A DNA stretch of 52,454 bases, from IMG/VR virus record IMGVR_UViG_3300025668_000010, positions 1 through 52,454 of that record, one strand, 5' to 3'. Position numbers and translations under genes: made by a program. Positions 14,931 to 25,322 of this stretch are shown here, piece after piece. The stretch's first letter is position 1. Each line of letters begins with the position of its first letter. Origin of the DNA: a virus. The notes beneath the pieces are model-generated. The model saw only the letters and a list, made by a program, of their open reading frames with translations, made no database searches and was not told the DNA's origin.

Positions 14931-16814
14931 ATGGCTGCAATCATCTCAGATAAGTTTAGAATCTTTAATGCTAAACAGTTTTTGGAGTCTCTTAGTGAGC
15001 CCGCTGGTGGAGCAGAAGATAGTCCTGAAAAGACAAGAATGTATTTCTTTGTTGGTCGCCCCCAACGCTGGGATGCATTTCTTGAAATCTATTCACAGAA
15101 CGCTGTCGCTTTCGCAGAAAATCAATTCGTTTATGTTGCATCCGATACTAACGGAAGCTACACTTTTGCAAACTCCCCCTTTAAAGCTTCAATCGAAAAG
15201 GTATATGACAATTCACTAATCCTAAGTGATGTCACTCCTTCCGTAAACTCAACCCCACTGCCTAATGCAGTTCTTGAGGGTTGGAACGGAGCATCAGATA
15301 CTGGCGCTGAGGCACGCGCTGGTGTATACCGTTACGCAACAGAAGACACCCCCCCTACTCCTCTGGACAACCAGATCGAGAAGTTCAGCGTCTATGACGA
15401 AATTATCGCTGCTAAGCGTATCACCGATCAGTTCGCTCGTGCTGTTATCACTCGTTACGATTGGAACCTGCTCGCTACCGAGCCTCGTTTCGATATGTAT
15501 AAGCCTGACTACTCCGCAACGACCACTGGTCAAGTAGGCAAGCAATCCACTACTGGTGCTTCTAGTCTTGGTGCTTCTAAGTTCTATGTAATTAACTCGA
15601 ACTACGAAGTCTTCAAGTGTATCTACAATGGTCAGTTCCCAGGTCAGGTAGATCCTAACCCTGTATACGAACCAAAGACTACTCCTTCTGCAGGTCAAGG
15701 AACCTATGATGCAGGAAGCGGTCTCTTCACTGAGAGTGCTGATGCAGTAGTTGCTAACACTGCTGGTTCGGGATACATTTGGAAGTATATGTATACTATC
15801 CCTACCGATGACGTTCTGCGTTTCTTGTCTACCAACTTCATGCCAATCAACCTGACTGGCGAAGCAACTCGTGCTGCTACAGAAGCAGCTGCTGTTGATG
15901 GTGCTATCGACGTTGTTCTAGTTGAGGACACTGGATCTGGTCTTCCTAATGGAACTCACTATGCACCTATCCTCGGTGATGGTCAAGTATCTGGAACTCA
16001 ATCTGTTGTGAAGATTGTCGTTACCGCTGGTGCGATTGAATCTACCGAAGTGGTTGTTAAAGGTGCAGGTTACACCTACGCTAGTGTTGCACTGGATGAC
16101 GGCGCAACTGTTGGTGGTATCAAGTATGGTCTATATGCAGAGCAAGCACTGACAACCGCTCGCACTGGTGTTGGTGGAACAGGTGCTCTGGAAGTTGTTC
16201 TTCCTCCTCAAGGTGGTCACGGTGCTGACTTTGAACTGGAAATGAACGCTAAGCGTGTCATGACCAACATTCGTCTGACCTATGCTGAAGGTTCTGGAGA
16301 CTTCCCTGTTGATAACGACTTCCGTCGTATCGGCATCATCAAGGACCCATTCAACTGGACCACTACTGACTTTGCAGTCCTGGATACCTTGAACGGTCTC
16401 TATGCTGCTAAGATTACTGGAGCAAGCGCAGATTACGTTTCTGACGAAACAATCACCCAGGCACTTGCTGGCGGTGGAACTGCTAAAGGCACCGTTGTTT
16501 CCTGGACTCTTGATTCTGGTTCAACCACGGATGGCGTTCTTAAGTATATCCAGTCACCTGACCTCCACAAAGATGGTGGTGTTGTAAGAGCATTCGATGA
16601 TAGTGCCAACATTGTTGGTTCTGCATCACTCGCTTCTGGTTCTGTTGCCACTGGTGTTACTGCAACTACACTTCTCGGCGTTAGCTTCACCAATGGTTTC
16701 GGTTTCCCAGAAATCGAGCAAAACTCTGGTGACATCATCTATGTCGAGAACAGAAGACTGATTACTCGTGCTGCTGACCAAATTGAAGACATTAAGTTGG
16801 TAATTGAGTTCTGA
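14931..16814 (+). CDS. 8: Baseplate wedge protein gp8
   Basis: A 627-residue protein, nearly twice the length of T4 gp8 (334). Family features include ISDKFRIFNAKQFLESL at the N terminus, FFVGRPQRWD (about 40-50), the central FYVINSNYEVFKCIYNG (about 218-234) and GYIWKYMYTIPTDDVLRFLSTNFMPI (about 280-305), the best-conserved gp8 segment. The C-terminal half carries an inserted GxGY beta module (VVVKGAGYTYASVAL, about 379-393) and a VSDETITQALAGG...AKGTVVSW module (about 503-525), both also seen in neighbouring structural genes. gp8 joins gp7 and gp6 in the wedge. Arg codons are mostly CGT/CGC here, against mostly AGA in gp7, which suggests selection for high expression. The stop codon lies inside a long inverted repeat. 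Confidence 0.9.
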   Translation: MAAIISDKFRIFNAKQFLESLSEPAGGAEDSPEKTRMYFFVGRPQRWDAFLEIYSQNAVAFAENQFVYVASDTNGSYTFANSPFKASIEKVYDNSLILSDVTPSVNSTPLPNAVLEGWNGASDTGAEARAGVYRYATEDTPPTPLDNQIEKFSVYDEIIAAKRITDQFARAVITRYDWNLLATEPRFDMYKPDYSATTTGQVGKQSTTGASSLGASKFYVINSNYEVFKCIYNGQFPGQVDPNPVYEPKTTPSAGQGTYDAGSGLFTESADAVVANTAGSGYIWKYMYTIPTDDVLRFLSTNFMPINLTGEATRAATEAAAVDGAIDVVLVEDTGSGLPNGTHYAPILGDGQVSGTQSVVKIVVTAGAIESTEVVVKGAGYTYASVALDDGATVGGIKYGLYAEQALTTARTGVGGTGALEVVLPPQGGHGADFELEMNAKRVMTNIRLTYAEGSGDFPVDNDFRRIGIIKDPFNWTTTDFAVLDTLNGLYAAKITGASADYVSDETITQALAGGGTAKGTVVSWTLDSGSTTDGVLKYIQSPDLHKDGGVVRAFDDSANIVGSASLASGSVATGVTATTLLGVSFTNGFGFPEIEQNSGDIIYVENRRLITRAADQIEDIKLVIEF

Positions 16815-16854
16815 TTCATTCCTAACCTCCTAAATAAGGTTAGGAAAATCAGAA
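16809..16854. repeat. Long inverted repeat with a late promoter in its loop
   Basis: TTCTGATT (16809-16816) pairs with AATCAGAA (16847-16854), and TTCCTAACCT (16819-16828) pairs with AGGTTAGGAA (16837-16846). Together these give 18 base pairs with only the two-base bulge CA at 16817-16818. The 8-base loop is CCTAAATA. The left arm contains the gp8 stop codon. No T run follows on either side, so it is not a standard intrinsic terminator. Confidence 0.8.
16830..16836 (+). promoter_or_regulatory. Late promoter box CTAAATA in a hairpin loop
   Basis: CTAAATA lies exactly in the loop of the 18-bp inverted repeat and 33 bases ahead of the ATG at 16870. The downstream bases AAGGTTAGGA resemble those after the box at 29683 (AAGGTAGGA), suggesting a shared extended element. 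It should serve the DUF4815-type gene. Confidence 0.65.
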
Positions 16855-16869
16855 CGTTAGTAATACACA

Positions 16870-19800
16870 ATGCCCCAGAATACTAACTTAAACGCATCGC
16901 CTTACTTTGAAGACTTTGACCCACAGAAAAATTTCTATAAGGTTCTATTCAGACCAGGGTATGCAGTTCAGGCTAGAGAGTTAACCACTCTCCAGTCTGT
17001 TCTGCAGACTCAATTAGAAAATTTCGGTAGGAACGTCTTCAAGCAAGGCGATCTTGTTGTGCCTGGAGAAGTAGGTCTCAACACAAGACTTAATTTTGTT
17101 AAGTTGTCATCGGTATCTGAAGTAGCAATTTCTGATGACGATGGTAACATTACGTATCAAAAGTATGATATCAAGACCCTTGTCGGTCTGAAGGTTGAAG
17201 GTATTTCTTCAAGTGTTGTTGCTACTGTTGTAGCGACAGAATATGGTTCGGATACAGAATCTGACACTATCTACGTTAACTATTTGGATAGTGGTTCATC
17301 TGGCGATGAAGAGAGATTCCGTCAAGGCGAAACATTGGAGGTTGTTGGGGGCGTCAACTCTCCTCTATTGGTCGTCGGCACCGATGGGGTCTCTCTGCCT
17401 ACATCTGTTACTGTAACCGATCCTGATACAGGCGTAGAGTCTTTCCTAGACAGTCCTGCGATGGGTTATTCTTCTGCCGTTAAGGTAGAGGAAGGCATCT
17501 ATTTTGTTAATGGATACTTTGTGAGAAATTCCGAGCAGCTGCTCGTTATTAACAAATATTACGATCAACCTTCTGCTAAAGTTGGTTTTAAAATTTCTGA
17601 AAGTCTGGTAACACCAGAGCAAGATTCATCTCTATATGACAATGCAAGAGGTTTCTCAAACTTCTCTGCACCTGGAGCACATCGTCTCAAGATTGATCTT
17701 CAACTGGTTAAGTATGACTACTTTGCTTTAACTGATAGAAATTTCATCCAACTTTTACTCGTTAAGAGTGGTGTCATTCAGAAGCAACTCAAAGCAAATG
17801 ATTTCTCTTTGGTTGAAGCAGCACTCGCTAGAAAGACTTTTGATGAGTCTGGCGACTATGTTGTAGAACCATTCCCTCTGCAAGTTAGAGAATACTATCA
17901 GCAAAATGACAACCTTGGATTCTATTCCAAGGATGATGCAGGTCTTGTCAATGGTCTAAACCCCAACGTTGCTGAAGCAAAGTTGGTAGGAACCATTGGT
18001 AGTGGTAAAGCATACATCAAAGGTTACGAGGTCAAGAACAAAGAGACCAAGTATATTGAAATTGATAAGGCAAGAGATTCACTAAAGAGAGAAAATCAAA
18101 CTCTCAAAACATCTGGTCTGACTTCATTCTTCATTACCAACGTATATGGCACTACACCTCTAAACTCAGAAGGTGCAGAACTGAATGCGTATCCAACCGT
18201 ATTCTTGAACTCTGTATACAATGACGGCACTGTAGGTCTGAATGATACCGAAGCAGATAGTGATGTCAAGCAGACTATTGATCGTCGTGGTCTAGGATAT
18301 GAAGTATCTGATGGTATTAAGACTATCTACTGTTCTATTGAGGACACTGCTTTTAATTCAGATAGTTTTACTGATGCTCTACTAGAGTCTACTATCTCTA
18401 AACTGTGGTTCATCAAGACTCGTTCTGACTCTGGTAACACTAATACCTATTCATACGTTGATGTTCTTTCTTTCTCTAAAGTAAGGAGACCTGAAATTGA
18501 TGGAACAGGTGCAGCGATATATCTCGAACTGACTGTTAAGGGTAATCGTGGTGAACTAGATGTATTCTTACTTGATTATGATCTGACAGATTCTATCAAT
18601 CTTGTTCGTGAACTCTATAAAACTGAAGTTGAGGTTCAGACAAGAAACTCTCCTCTGTTTGTAATTAGAGATTACAACGAATCCATCACTCCTATTGTAG
18701 GACTAGCAAAACCAAAGAACATTGCACTTAAAGAAGTAAGTCCTGGTTTCAATAAAGATACTGATAAGATTGTATCTAAAGGAAAACTGACTGGTGGTGT
18801 TGAAAAGTATAACTCCATCTTTGACTTCTCGTTCTTTGCTCCTGAGTTCTTCACTCGCATTCTTCTAGAAGAGACTATTACAGGAACTGAGTTCACTCCT
18901 GGCAAGTATATCTATGGTGCTGTTAGTGGAGCAGTTGCTGTTATTGAAGGTGGCACGTCTGCAACCTACTCATCTATCAATAAATTATTCGTCACTATGG
19001 TGACTGGTGTATTTTCACCTGGAGAGACTATCCTAGGAGAAGATGGTGGAACACTTAAGATTGCTGTAGAGAATACCGTTTCTCACTTCATCTGTGTCAA
19101 GCGTGGTGACTCCTACAACGTAGGAAACCCTGTCATCTCCCTAGATGGCGTAGAGTATCCTAGAAGTGCCATTGAGATGGTAATACAAGGGTCTGGTGCT
19201 ATCTCTAGAGTATATGTCAAAGATAGAACAGCAGTTACTCAAATCTTCTCACAACCACCTGTAGTAGAAGTTGGTGGTGTTAGTCCACTTCCACTGAACG
19301 AAGCAAATATTGTTCCTGTTCTGTTTAGGAATACAGTATATACTTACTCACCTAAGAACGTCAAGTCTCTATATTCTGCTTTTGGTTCTGGTAGCAAGAA
19401 CAAATTCTCTGCTGATGTCGAACTAGAGAGAACTGGTTATACTACAACTACTGCCATTACTGATTTTACATTCTCTGGAACCAGAGGATACAAGTATATT
19501 GAGTGTAATGGTTTTAACGGTGATGCATCGAGAAATCTTATTCAAGGTGATACTGTTCTATTCTCCGATGTCAATGGCGACGTATTCAAGTATGTTGTCC
19601 AGTATGCAACCAGACCTGATGGTGTCAAGAGATCAAGAATTTACTTGGATCGCGCACTGCTAGCAGATGTTGTTAATGCATCGGTTGTAAACCAGAGACC
19701 TCTTATCGAGAATCCAGTTGGAACTCTAGTATTCCCAACAGGAGATAAGCAGATCAAGTCACTGATTGATTCATCTGAAGATTCCAAGATCACTTACTAC

Positions 19801-22800
19801 TTCAGAAGAGATTTTATTACTACTGCATCTTCTGGTAGTGGTAACATATCATTTGCTGCACAACTTCCATTCGGAACACAGAGATTTGCTGATTTTACTC
19901 AAGAGAACTTCTTGATTACAGTTCTAGATCCTGGTGTTGCAATTCACAATTCTGAACTAGGAGCGGATCCTGTTAATGATCCTCCTGTTCTGCTTCCATT
20001 CACAGGAACACTGAAGAAAGGTGATGTTGTATATGTCGATCCTTCATTTGTAACTATCGAACAGTCCGATAGCAACCTGACTGCGGGTAGTGTTACTATT
20101 AACTTTCCAGAAAACTATTTTGGTAACATTGACCAAATTAGAGCAGCACTAGAAAATAGAGTTGCTAATCCAGAAGTAGGAGATCCTACGTTTGCTGTTC
20201 CTTCTATCAACTTCCCAACATTGAAGTTGACTGCTACTCTGCAAGTATCTAAAGCAAAACCAAGACTTAAGACTTCTGTTGAGAACCAGCAAATTATTGT
20301 TCAATCTGGTGGAACAAATGTCGTTCCATTTAGAGGACAGGAGAATGGCGGCGAGACTATCCAGATCGTCTCCTATTCTGACGTATACAAATTGAGGTAT
20401 GTATATGAAGGTTCTGTCTCTGCACCTCCTACTGTTGATGCAGGTGGTAACCTAGTATCTGGAACAGATGTAACTGATAGGTATACCTTCGACAATGGTC
20501 AAAGAGATACCTTCTATGATACTGCAAGACTAGTTCTAAAACCAGGAGTATCTGCTCCTACAGGACAGTTGATCATTTCTTTTGATTACTTCGAGCATTC
20601 ACAAGGTGACTTCTGCACGATTGACTCTTATCTGCATGAAGCAGGTGTTACTGAAACTGAGATTCCATCATTTAATTCCTCAGTCAGTGGTCTAGTCTCC
20701 TTGAAGGATGTCATTGACTTCCGACCTAAGGTTGACAACACAAACATCCTTCCAGGGTATCAGGACGGATCCTTCCTAGCACAGAATGAGTATCTATCAT
20801 TCACTGCAACTTCTGGTATTCCATCCAGCACACCATCCGATGATCTGAACCTACCTTGGACTGTTAAGTATAACAAGGATCAGTATCTTGATAGAATTGA
20901 TGGTGTATTCCTCAATACTCAAGGTAGTTTTATTGTCAAGAAAGGCAACTCTTCCTTGAACCCATCTAAACCTGAAACTCTTAGTGATTCTATGCCTTTG
21001 TTCTATCTGTATGTTCCTGCATACACTGATAGTTTTAGAGATGTAAGAATTGTTCCTGTTGAGAACAAGCGTTATACGATGAAGGATATCGGTAAACTCA
21101 ATCAACGTGTCGAACGTCTTGAGTATTACACATCATTGAGCATCCTTGAGCAGCAAGCATTGAATATGCAAGTTAAGGATGAGATCGGTCTAGACAGATT
21201 TAAGACTGGTTTCTATGTTGATAACTTTGAAACACATAAGGGAGATGTCAAGTCAAATGACTATGCTTGTGCTATGGACTCTCAACAGTCTGTTCTAAGA
21301 CCACAGGTTAGCGAAGAAAGTCTTCTTGTTAAGGAAGTCAACACTAGAGAAGACCAGAGAAGAGTTGCTGGTTATGTCAACAATAATGGTGTTCTTTCTC
21401 TACCATTCTCAAACCAGAGATTACTTGGTAACAATTTTGCCACCAAGACTATCAATCCCAACCCATTTGTTGTTCTACAGTATGTTGGTGATCTATCCGT
21501 TAATCCTAACGTTGACTCCTGGTATGATAGAAACACGGTTCCTCTCGTAACAGATAACAATACTAACCTGTTTGTTCCTTTCCTTGCTAAGTCTGATATC
21601 TCTTCTGCATTCAGCAGTCTGTATAACTCATTCCTAGTAACATGGAATGGAACTGAGAGATCTTTCTATAATATTAACGGTCTATCTAAGACTAATGATG
21701 AGATTGTTGCAGAAGAAGTAACTGCTGCATCTGTTGCAAGTTCTTCTAACATCAGTCCACAGAACAACGAAACTCCTAAGGGTGTATCTACGAAGACGAG
21801 TGGTGGTAAGTCTGTTGTCAACTCTCTGCAATACTTTGCTCGCAGTATTCCTGTTAAGTTTAATATCCGTAGACTAAAACCCAAAACTGAAGTATTTGTA
21901 TTCCTAGAAGGTAAGAAGATCAACCGTTGGGTTGTTCCCGATATCAGATTTACTGGAATCCCTGGTAACTCTTTGTCTACATTCAATGCTCCTATCATCA
22001 CTGATGCAAATGGTAATGCAAGTGGCATCGTTCTGATTCCTGCTGGTAAGGCACCACGTCAAGCATCACAGTGGACAGGTGATAAAGAAACTGTATCTTA
22101 TGATGCAAATTCTGAAGAAATTAGAATCACCACTGGCGAGAAGACTCTTAGATTTACATCTAGCAGCACAAATGTCGATAAAGAAATTGTAGAGACTTTC
22201 GCAGAAACTAAGTTCTACGCAACTGGTCTTCTACCAGAGAACCCTGCTTCTATTGTATCTACAAAACCTGCTTACTTCAAATCAAATGAAGGAACCCAGT
22301 TGGTCTCTAGCAATACTGAGCAAGAGCAGAAACCAAACCCACTCGCTCAGACCTTTAAGGTTGAGAATTACGAGGGTGGTGTATTTGCAACTGGCGTAGA
22401 TATGTTCATTAACACTAAGAGTGATACTATTCCTCTTCGTGTATACCTGACTGATGTCAACTCCGAGAAACCAGGCAAGAATGTTGTTCCTGGAACTGAG
22501 GTTGTTGTTGAACCTTACACTTACCTGAAAGCATATGTTTCAGATACTGTTATCATTCTCAAGGACGAAACAATTTCTGGAGAATCTAGTAATGCATCTG
22601 GTCCTGTATTGAAAGTTCTTGATAAGAACAACAACGAACTTGCTATCTCAGAAGACAATGAAATTGTCCTTACCAATGAGCAGGTTTACACTATTGTTCT
22701 TGATAACAATAACGGCATCGCATTTGTTCCTGACGAGCGTCTGAAGATTTCTTCTATCACTGCATTCAATAATGCAAACAATACTGAGATCACTGCAAGA

Positions 22801-25143
22801 ATTGCTAAGGACTCTGGTGTTGTCTCTGCATTGAAGGTTTCTAATGCTGGTGATAACTATGACACTGCTACTATTACTGTTGAGTCTCCAAGTCTACCTG
22901 GCGGCAGCAACGCAACGGGAACGGTTGTAGTATCTGGTGGTCTGATCTACGATTCTACTATCACTCTTGCTGGTAGAGGATACACAGAACCACCTTCGAT
23001 TGTTATTAGAGGCACAGGAATTGGTAACGGTGGAGCAGTTATCGAAGCAGAGATCGAGATTACAGAACCTGCTGTAAGAATGGGCGTTGCTACAGATACT
23101 ACTGGCGTTGTTCCATCTACAACTCCAACTAAATTCCACTTTGATTATCCTGTATATCTACAAAACAATACCGAGTATGCTCTAGTTGTTGAGACCGATT
23201 CTCAGGACTACAAAATTTGGGCGTCCAAACTAGGTGAGACTGAAATCGCAACTAACACTACAGTTACTACTAACCCATCACTTGGTTCTGTCTACAAATC
23301 ACAGAACACTGGTTCTTGGGTAGAGGATCTGTTTGAAGATATCAAGTTCACTCTGTATCGTGCTGAGTTTGATATCTCTTCCAATGCAACCATTGACATC
23401 ACTAACAAGTCACTTGGTTATGAAAAGATGATTGATAATCCTCTAGAGACATATGCATTTGCAAATGCCAATGCAACGTCTGAGTTGTTTAAGAACAATA
23501 ATAATATCATCAAGGTCAACCATAAGAATCATGGTTTAGAAGATGATAAGTCGTATGTATTCTTCAAGAATCTAGAGACTACTGCTGGATATACACAAGG
23601 ATCACTGAATACTACTTTGTTCAGGGTATCCAACTGTGGTATCGATACATTCTGTGTATCAGGAATTGGCAGAGCAGCAGACACAGTATTTGGTGGTGGT
23701 GCTAGTGGATTGATTACTTCTAATAAGAAGTATGAGAGAGTTCTTGCACAGTTCTCCTACATTCAGTCACCATCTACAAACATTGATACTACAATAAAGA
23801 CAACTAATGTAGTTCCTATTGACTCCAGCACCCAGAACTATACTTCATACTCTGTTGCTGATTTTGAAAGAACGTTCCTTAACGAAGAACAGTTCTTCAT
23901 CAACCAGAAAGTTGTTGCATCAGAAATCAACACTCTGCTCAACAACCTTGGTAATAGTCTTGTCTACCGACTAACACTTTCTTCTACTAAGACATATCTG
24001 TCTCCAATCCTTGATCTCAAGACATCTTCTATCAAACTATCTTCCAACAGAATCGAGAATGGTTCTGGTAAAGAAAATAGATATGGTAAGAGATTACAAG
24101 TCATTGAGTTCTATCCTGTATACAGATTGTCTCTAAGTGGCAACCTAGACAGCAACAGCAATCCAATTGTTATTAACGCTGGTCAAACTGTTGAAGGTAT
24201 TGGTAACGATTCTCAAAATATCGCGGCATCTGGTTCTCGCGGCGAAGTTGTTAGATACAGAACTTCAGATAATACCATCTTTGTTAAAGTTAAGAACAAC
24301 AATGTTTTTAAAGCAAATGAGCAACTCTTCCTTTCTCTGCAATCGCAAGAAAGTGGTTCCTTGGAAGATAACACAGTTGTTGTAAGTGCTGCTGGTGCAA
24401 TTAAAGTAAATCCTGATTTCTCGTTTGGTCAACTAGTTACTGGAATCAATCCTTCTGATCCTACCAAAACTTACGACAATCTAATCAATGGAACTGTCCG
24501 TATTTGGGATGTTCCTTCTCAGACTCTGACTCTAGAGAATGATAAGCAACCAATTAATTCTGATTATGCTAGCACCAATGAATCTGGTTCCTTCATCAGA
24601 ACTCAGCAAGTTGCTGATCAGTCTGCTGATATTTTTAGAATTGGTGACCTTGTTTCTTGGTCAAACTTAGATGCAGGTGATGAGAAATATTATGAAATCA
24701 AAACTATGGAATTCTCCGAGGGTGTAGATTTTGTTTCCGAAGATAGTGCAAAGGATACTTCCTCTGTTGCTAAGTATGTTACTAAAGAAATTAGTCTTAC
24801 TCAAGGTGCAACTGCAATTGATGTTATCATCACTGCAAACGTAACCAATAGCGAGAATATTCAACTCGCATACAAGACTAAGACTACTTCTATCCAGAAG
24901 AAGTTTGAAGATATTGAATGGCAGTTCTTTAATGGAACTGGATTTGAGGATACTCCTAAACTTGCTACACCACAAAACACAATCTCTGCTCAGAAGGAAG
25001 AACAATCTGCCTATCAAGAGTTTAGATTTAGTATTGACAACCTAGATGAGTTCACTTCATTCGGAGTTAAGATTTCGATGAAGACTGATGATCCGTCTTA
25101 CGTTCCTAAGGTTCAAGATATTAGAGTAGTATCATCGACATGA
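16870..25143 (+). CDS. Giant DUF4815-type virion structural protein
   Basis: A 2757-residue protein. The N terminus has NTNLNASPYFEDFDPQKNFY..LFRPGYAVQARELTTLQS (residues 4-44), and the centre (about 1402-1475) has MKDIGKLNQRVERLEYYTSLSILEQQAL and GLDRFKTGFYVDNFETHKGDV. Both are signatures I associate with the DUF4815 family of phage structural proteins. Further on come NPLAQTFKVENYEGGVFATGVDMF (about 1822-1845), a GxGY beta module (about 1980-2060) and PTKFHFDYPVYLQNNTEYALVV (about 2083-2105). Earlier it carries two F(T/S)PGExIxG modules (about 675-735). It sits where T4 has gp9/gp10, so it probably belongs to the baseplate periphery or fibre attachment; this is inferred from position. A late promoter box precedes it by 33 bases. 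Its stop overlaps the next ATG (ATGA). Confidence 0.85.
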   Translation: MPQNTNLNASPYFEDFDPQKNFYKVLFRPGYAVQARELTTLQSVLQTQLENFGRNVFKQGDLVVPGEVGLNTRLNFVKLSSVSEVAISDDDGNITYQKYDIKTLVGLKVEGISSSVVATVVATEYGSDTESDTIYVNYLDSGSSGDEERFRQGETLEVVGGVNSPLLVVGTDGVSLPTSVTVTDPDTGVESFLDSPAMGYSSAVKVEEGIYFVNGYFVRNSEQLLVINKYYDQPSAKVGFKISESLVTPEQDSSLYDNARGFSNFSAPGAHRLKIDLQLVKYDYFALTDRNFIQLLLVKSGVIQKQLKANDFSLVEAALARKTFDESGDYVVEPFPLQVREYYQQNDNLGFYSKDDAGLVNGLNPNVAEAKLVGTIGSGKAYIKGYEVKNKETKYIEIDKARDSLKRENQTLKTSGLTSFFITNVYGTTPLNSEGAELNAYPTVFLNSVYNDGTVGLNDTEADSDVKQTIDRRGLGYEVSDGIKTIYCSIEDTAFNSDSFTDALLESTISKLWFIKTRSDSGNTNTYSYVDVLSFSKVRRPEIDGTGAAIYLELTVKGNRGELDVFLLDYDLTDSINLVRELYKTEVEVQTRNSPLFVIRDYNESITPIVGLAKPKNIALKEVSPGFNKDTDKIVSKGKLTGGVEKYNSIFDFSFFAPEFFTRILLEETITGTEFTPGKYIYGAVSGAVAVIEGGTSATYSSINKLFVTMVTGVFSPGETILGEDGGTLKIAVENTVSHFICVKRGDSYNVGNPVISLDGVEYPRSAIEMVIQGSGAISRVYVKDRTAVTQIFSQPPVVEVGGVSPLPLNEANIVPVLFRNTVYTYSPKNVKSLYSAFGSGSKNKFSADVELERTGYTTTTAITDFTFSGTRGYKYIECNGFNGDASRNLIQGDTVLFSDVNGDVFKYVVQYATRPDGVKRSRIYLDRALLADVVNASVVNQRPLIENPVGTLVFPTGDKQIKSLIDSSEDSKITYYFRRDFITTASSGSGNISFAAQLPFGTQRFADFTQENFLITVLDPGVAIHNSELGADPVNDPPVLLPFTGTLKKGDVVYVDPSFVTIEQSDSNLTAGSVTINFPENYFGNIDQIRAALENRVANPEVGDPTFAVPSINFPTLKLTATLQVSKAKPRLKTSVENQQIIVQSGGTNVVPFRGQENGGETIQIVSYSDVYKLRYVYEGSVSAPPTVDAGGNLVSGTDVTDRYTFDNGQRDTFYDTARLVLKPGVSAPTGQLIISFDYFEHSQGDFCTIDSYLHEAGVTETEIPSFNSSVSGLVSLKDVIDFRPKVDNTNILPGYQDGSFLAQNEYLSFTATSGIPSSTPSDDLNLPWTVKYNKDQYLDRIDGVFLNTQGSFIVKKGNSSLNPSKPETLSDSMPLFYLYVPAYTDSFRDVRIVPVENKRYTMKDIGKLNQRVERLEYYTSLSILEQQALNMQVKDEIGLDRFKTGFYVDNFETHKGDVKSNDYACAMDSQQSVLRPQVSEESLLVKEVNTREDQRRVAGYVNNNGVLSLPFSNQRLLGNNFATKTINPNPFVVLQYVGDLSVNPNVDSWYDRNTVPLVTDNNTNLFVPFLAKSDISSAFSSLYNSFLVTWNGTERSFYNINGLSKTNDEIVAEEVTAASVASSSNISPQNNETPKGVSTKTSGGKSVVNSLQYFARSIPVKFNIRRLKPKTEVFVFLEGKKINRWVVPDIRFTGIPGNSLSTFNAPIITDANGNASGIVLIPAGKAPRQASQWTGDKETVSYDANSEEIRITTGEKTLRFTSSSTNVDKEIVETFAETKFYATGLLPENPASIVSTKPAYFKSNEGTQLVSSNTEQEQKPNPLAQTFKVENYEGGVFATGVDMFINTKSDTIPLRVYLTDVNSEKPGKNVVPGTEVVVEPYTYLKAYVSDTVIILKDETISGESSNASGPVLKVLDKNNNELAISEDNEIVLTNEQVYTIVLDNNNGIAFVPDERLKISSITAFNNANNTEITARIAKDSGVVSALKVSNAGDNYDTATITVESPSLPGGSNATGTVVVSGGLIYDSTITLAGRGYTEPPSIVIRGTGIGNGGAVIEAEIEITEPAVRMGVATDTTGVVPSTTPTKFHFDYPVYLQNNTEYALVVETDSQDYKIWASKLGETEIATNTTVTTNPSLGSVYKSQNTGSWVEDLFEDIKFTLYRAEFDISSNATIDITNKSLGYEKMIDNPLETYAFANANATSELFKNNNNIIKVNHKNHGLEDDKSYVFFKNLETTAGYTQGSLNTTLFRVSNCGIDTFCVSGIGRAADTVFGGGASGLITSNKKYERVLAQFSYIQSPSTNIDTTIKTTNVVPIDSSTQNYTSYSVADFERTFLNEEQFFINQKVVASEINTLLNNLGNSLVYRLTLSSTKTYLSPILDLKTSSIKLSSNRIENGSGKENRYGKRLQVIEFYPVYRLSLSGNLDSNSNPIVINAGQTVEGIGNDSQNIAASGSRGEVVRYRTSDNTIFVKVKNNNVFKANEQLFLSLQSQESGSLEDNTVVVSAAGAIKVNPDFSFGQLVTGINPSDPTKTYDNLINGTVRIWDVPSQTLTLENDKQPINSDYASTNESGSFIRTQQVADQSADIFRIGDLVSWSNLDAGDEKYYEIKTMEFSEGVDFVSEDSAKDTSSVAKYVTKEISLTQGATAIDVIITANVTNSENIQLAYKTKTTSIQKKFEDIEWQFFNGTGFEDTPKLATPQNTISAQKEEQSAYQEFRFSIDNLDEFTSFGVKISMKTDDPSYVPKVQDIRVVSST

Positions 25144-25322
25144 TAAAAGTCGAAGGACACGAAAACTTATATCGAGACCCCAATACTGGGGCCATCGTTA
25201 GCAATGAGAACCCTCCAACAAAGGTTCTGCACACTGCCATAAATGACATAAATACTTTGAAGGCAGAATTATCTGAAATAAAACAACTCTTAAAAGAGAT
25301 AGCACGCAATGGCAATTCTTAG
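25140..25322 (+). CDS. 60-residue coiled-coil protein (unknown)
   Basis: A small protein starting MIKVEGHENLYRDPNTGAIVSNEN and ending in a predicted short coiled coil, TLKAELSEIKQLLKEIARN. The first 22 residues follow a GHxxLYRDxxTGAI pattern that I recognise from short proteins scattered through cyanophage structural operons. It overlaps the preceding gene by four bases (ATGA) and the following gene by 14 bases, so all three are probably translationally coupled. A role as a small assembly factor or oligomerising virion piece is plausible but not shown. Confidence 0.75.
   Translation: MIKVEGHENLYRDPNTGAIVSNENPPTKVLHTAINDINTLKAELSEIKQLLKEIARNGNS

Noticed and set aside
15294-15698. 134-codon minus-strand frame inside gp8
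   Set aside because: Antisense shadow of a well-supported gene; no promoter or ribosome binding site seen, and no recognisable protein pattern.
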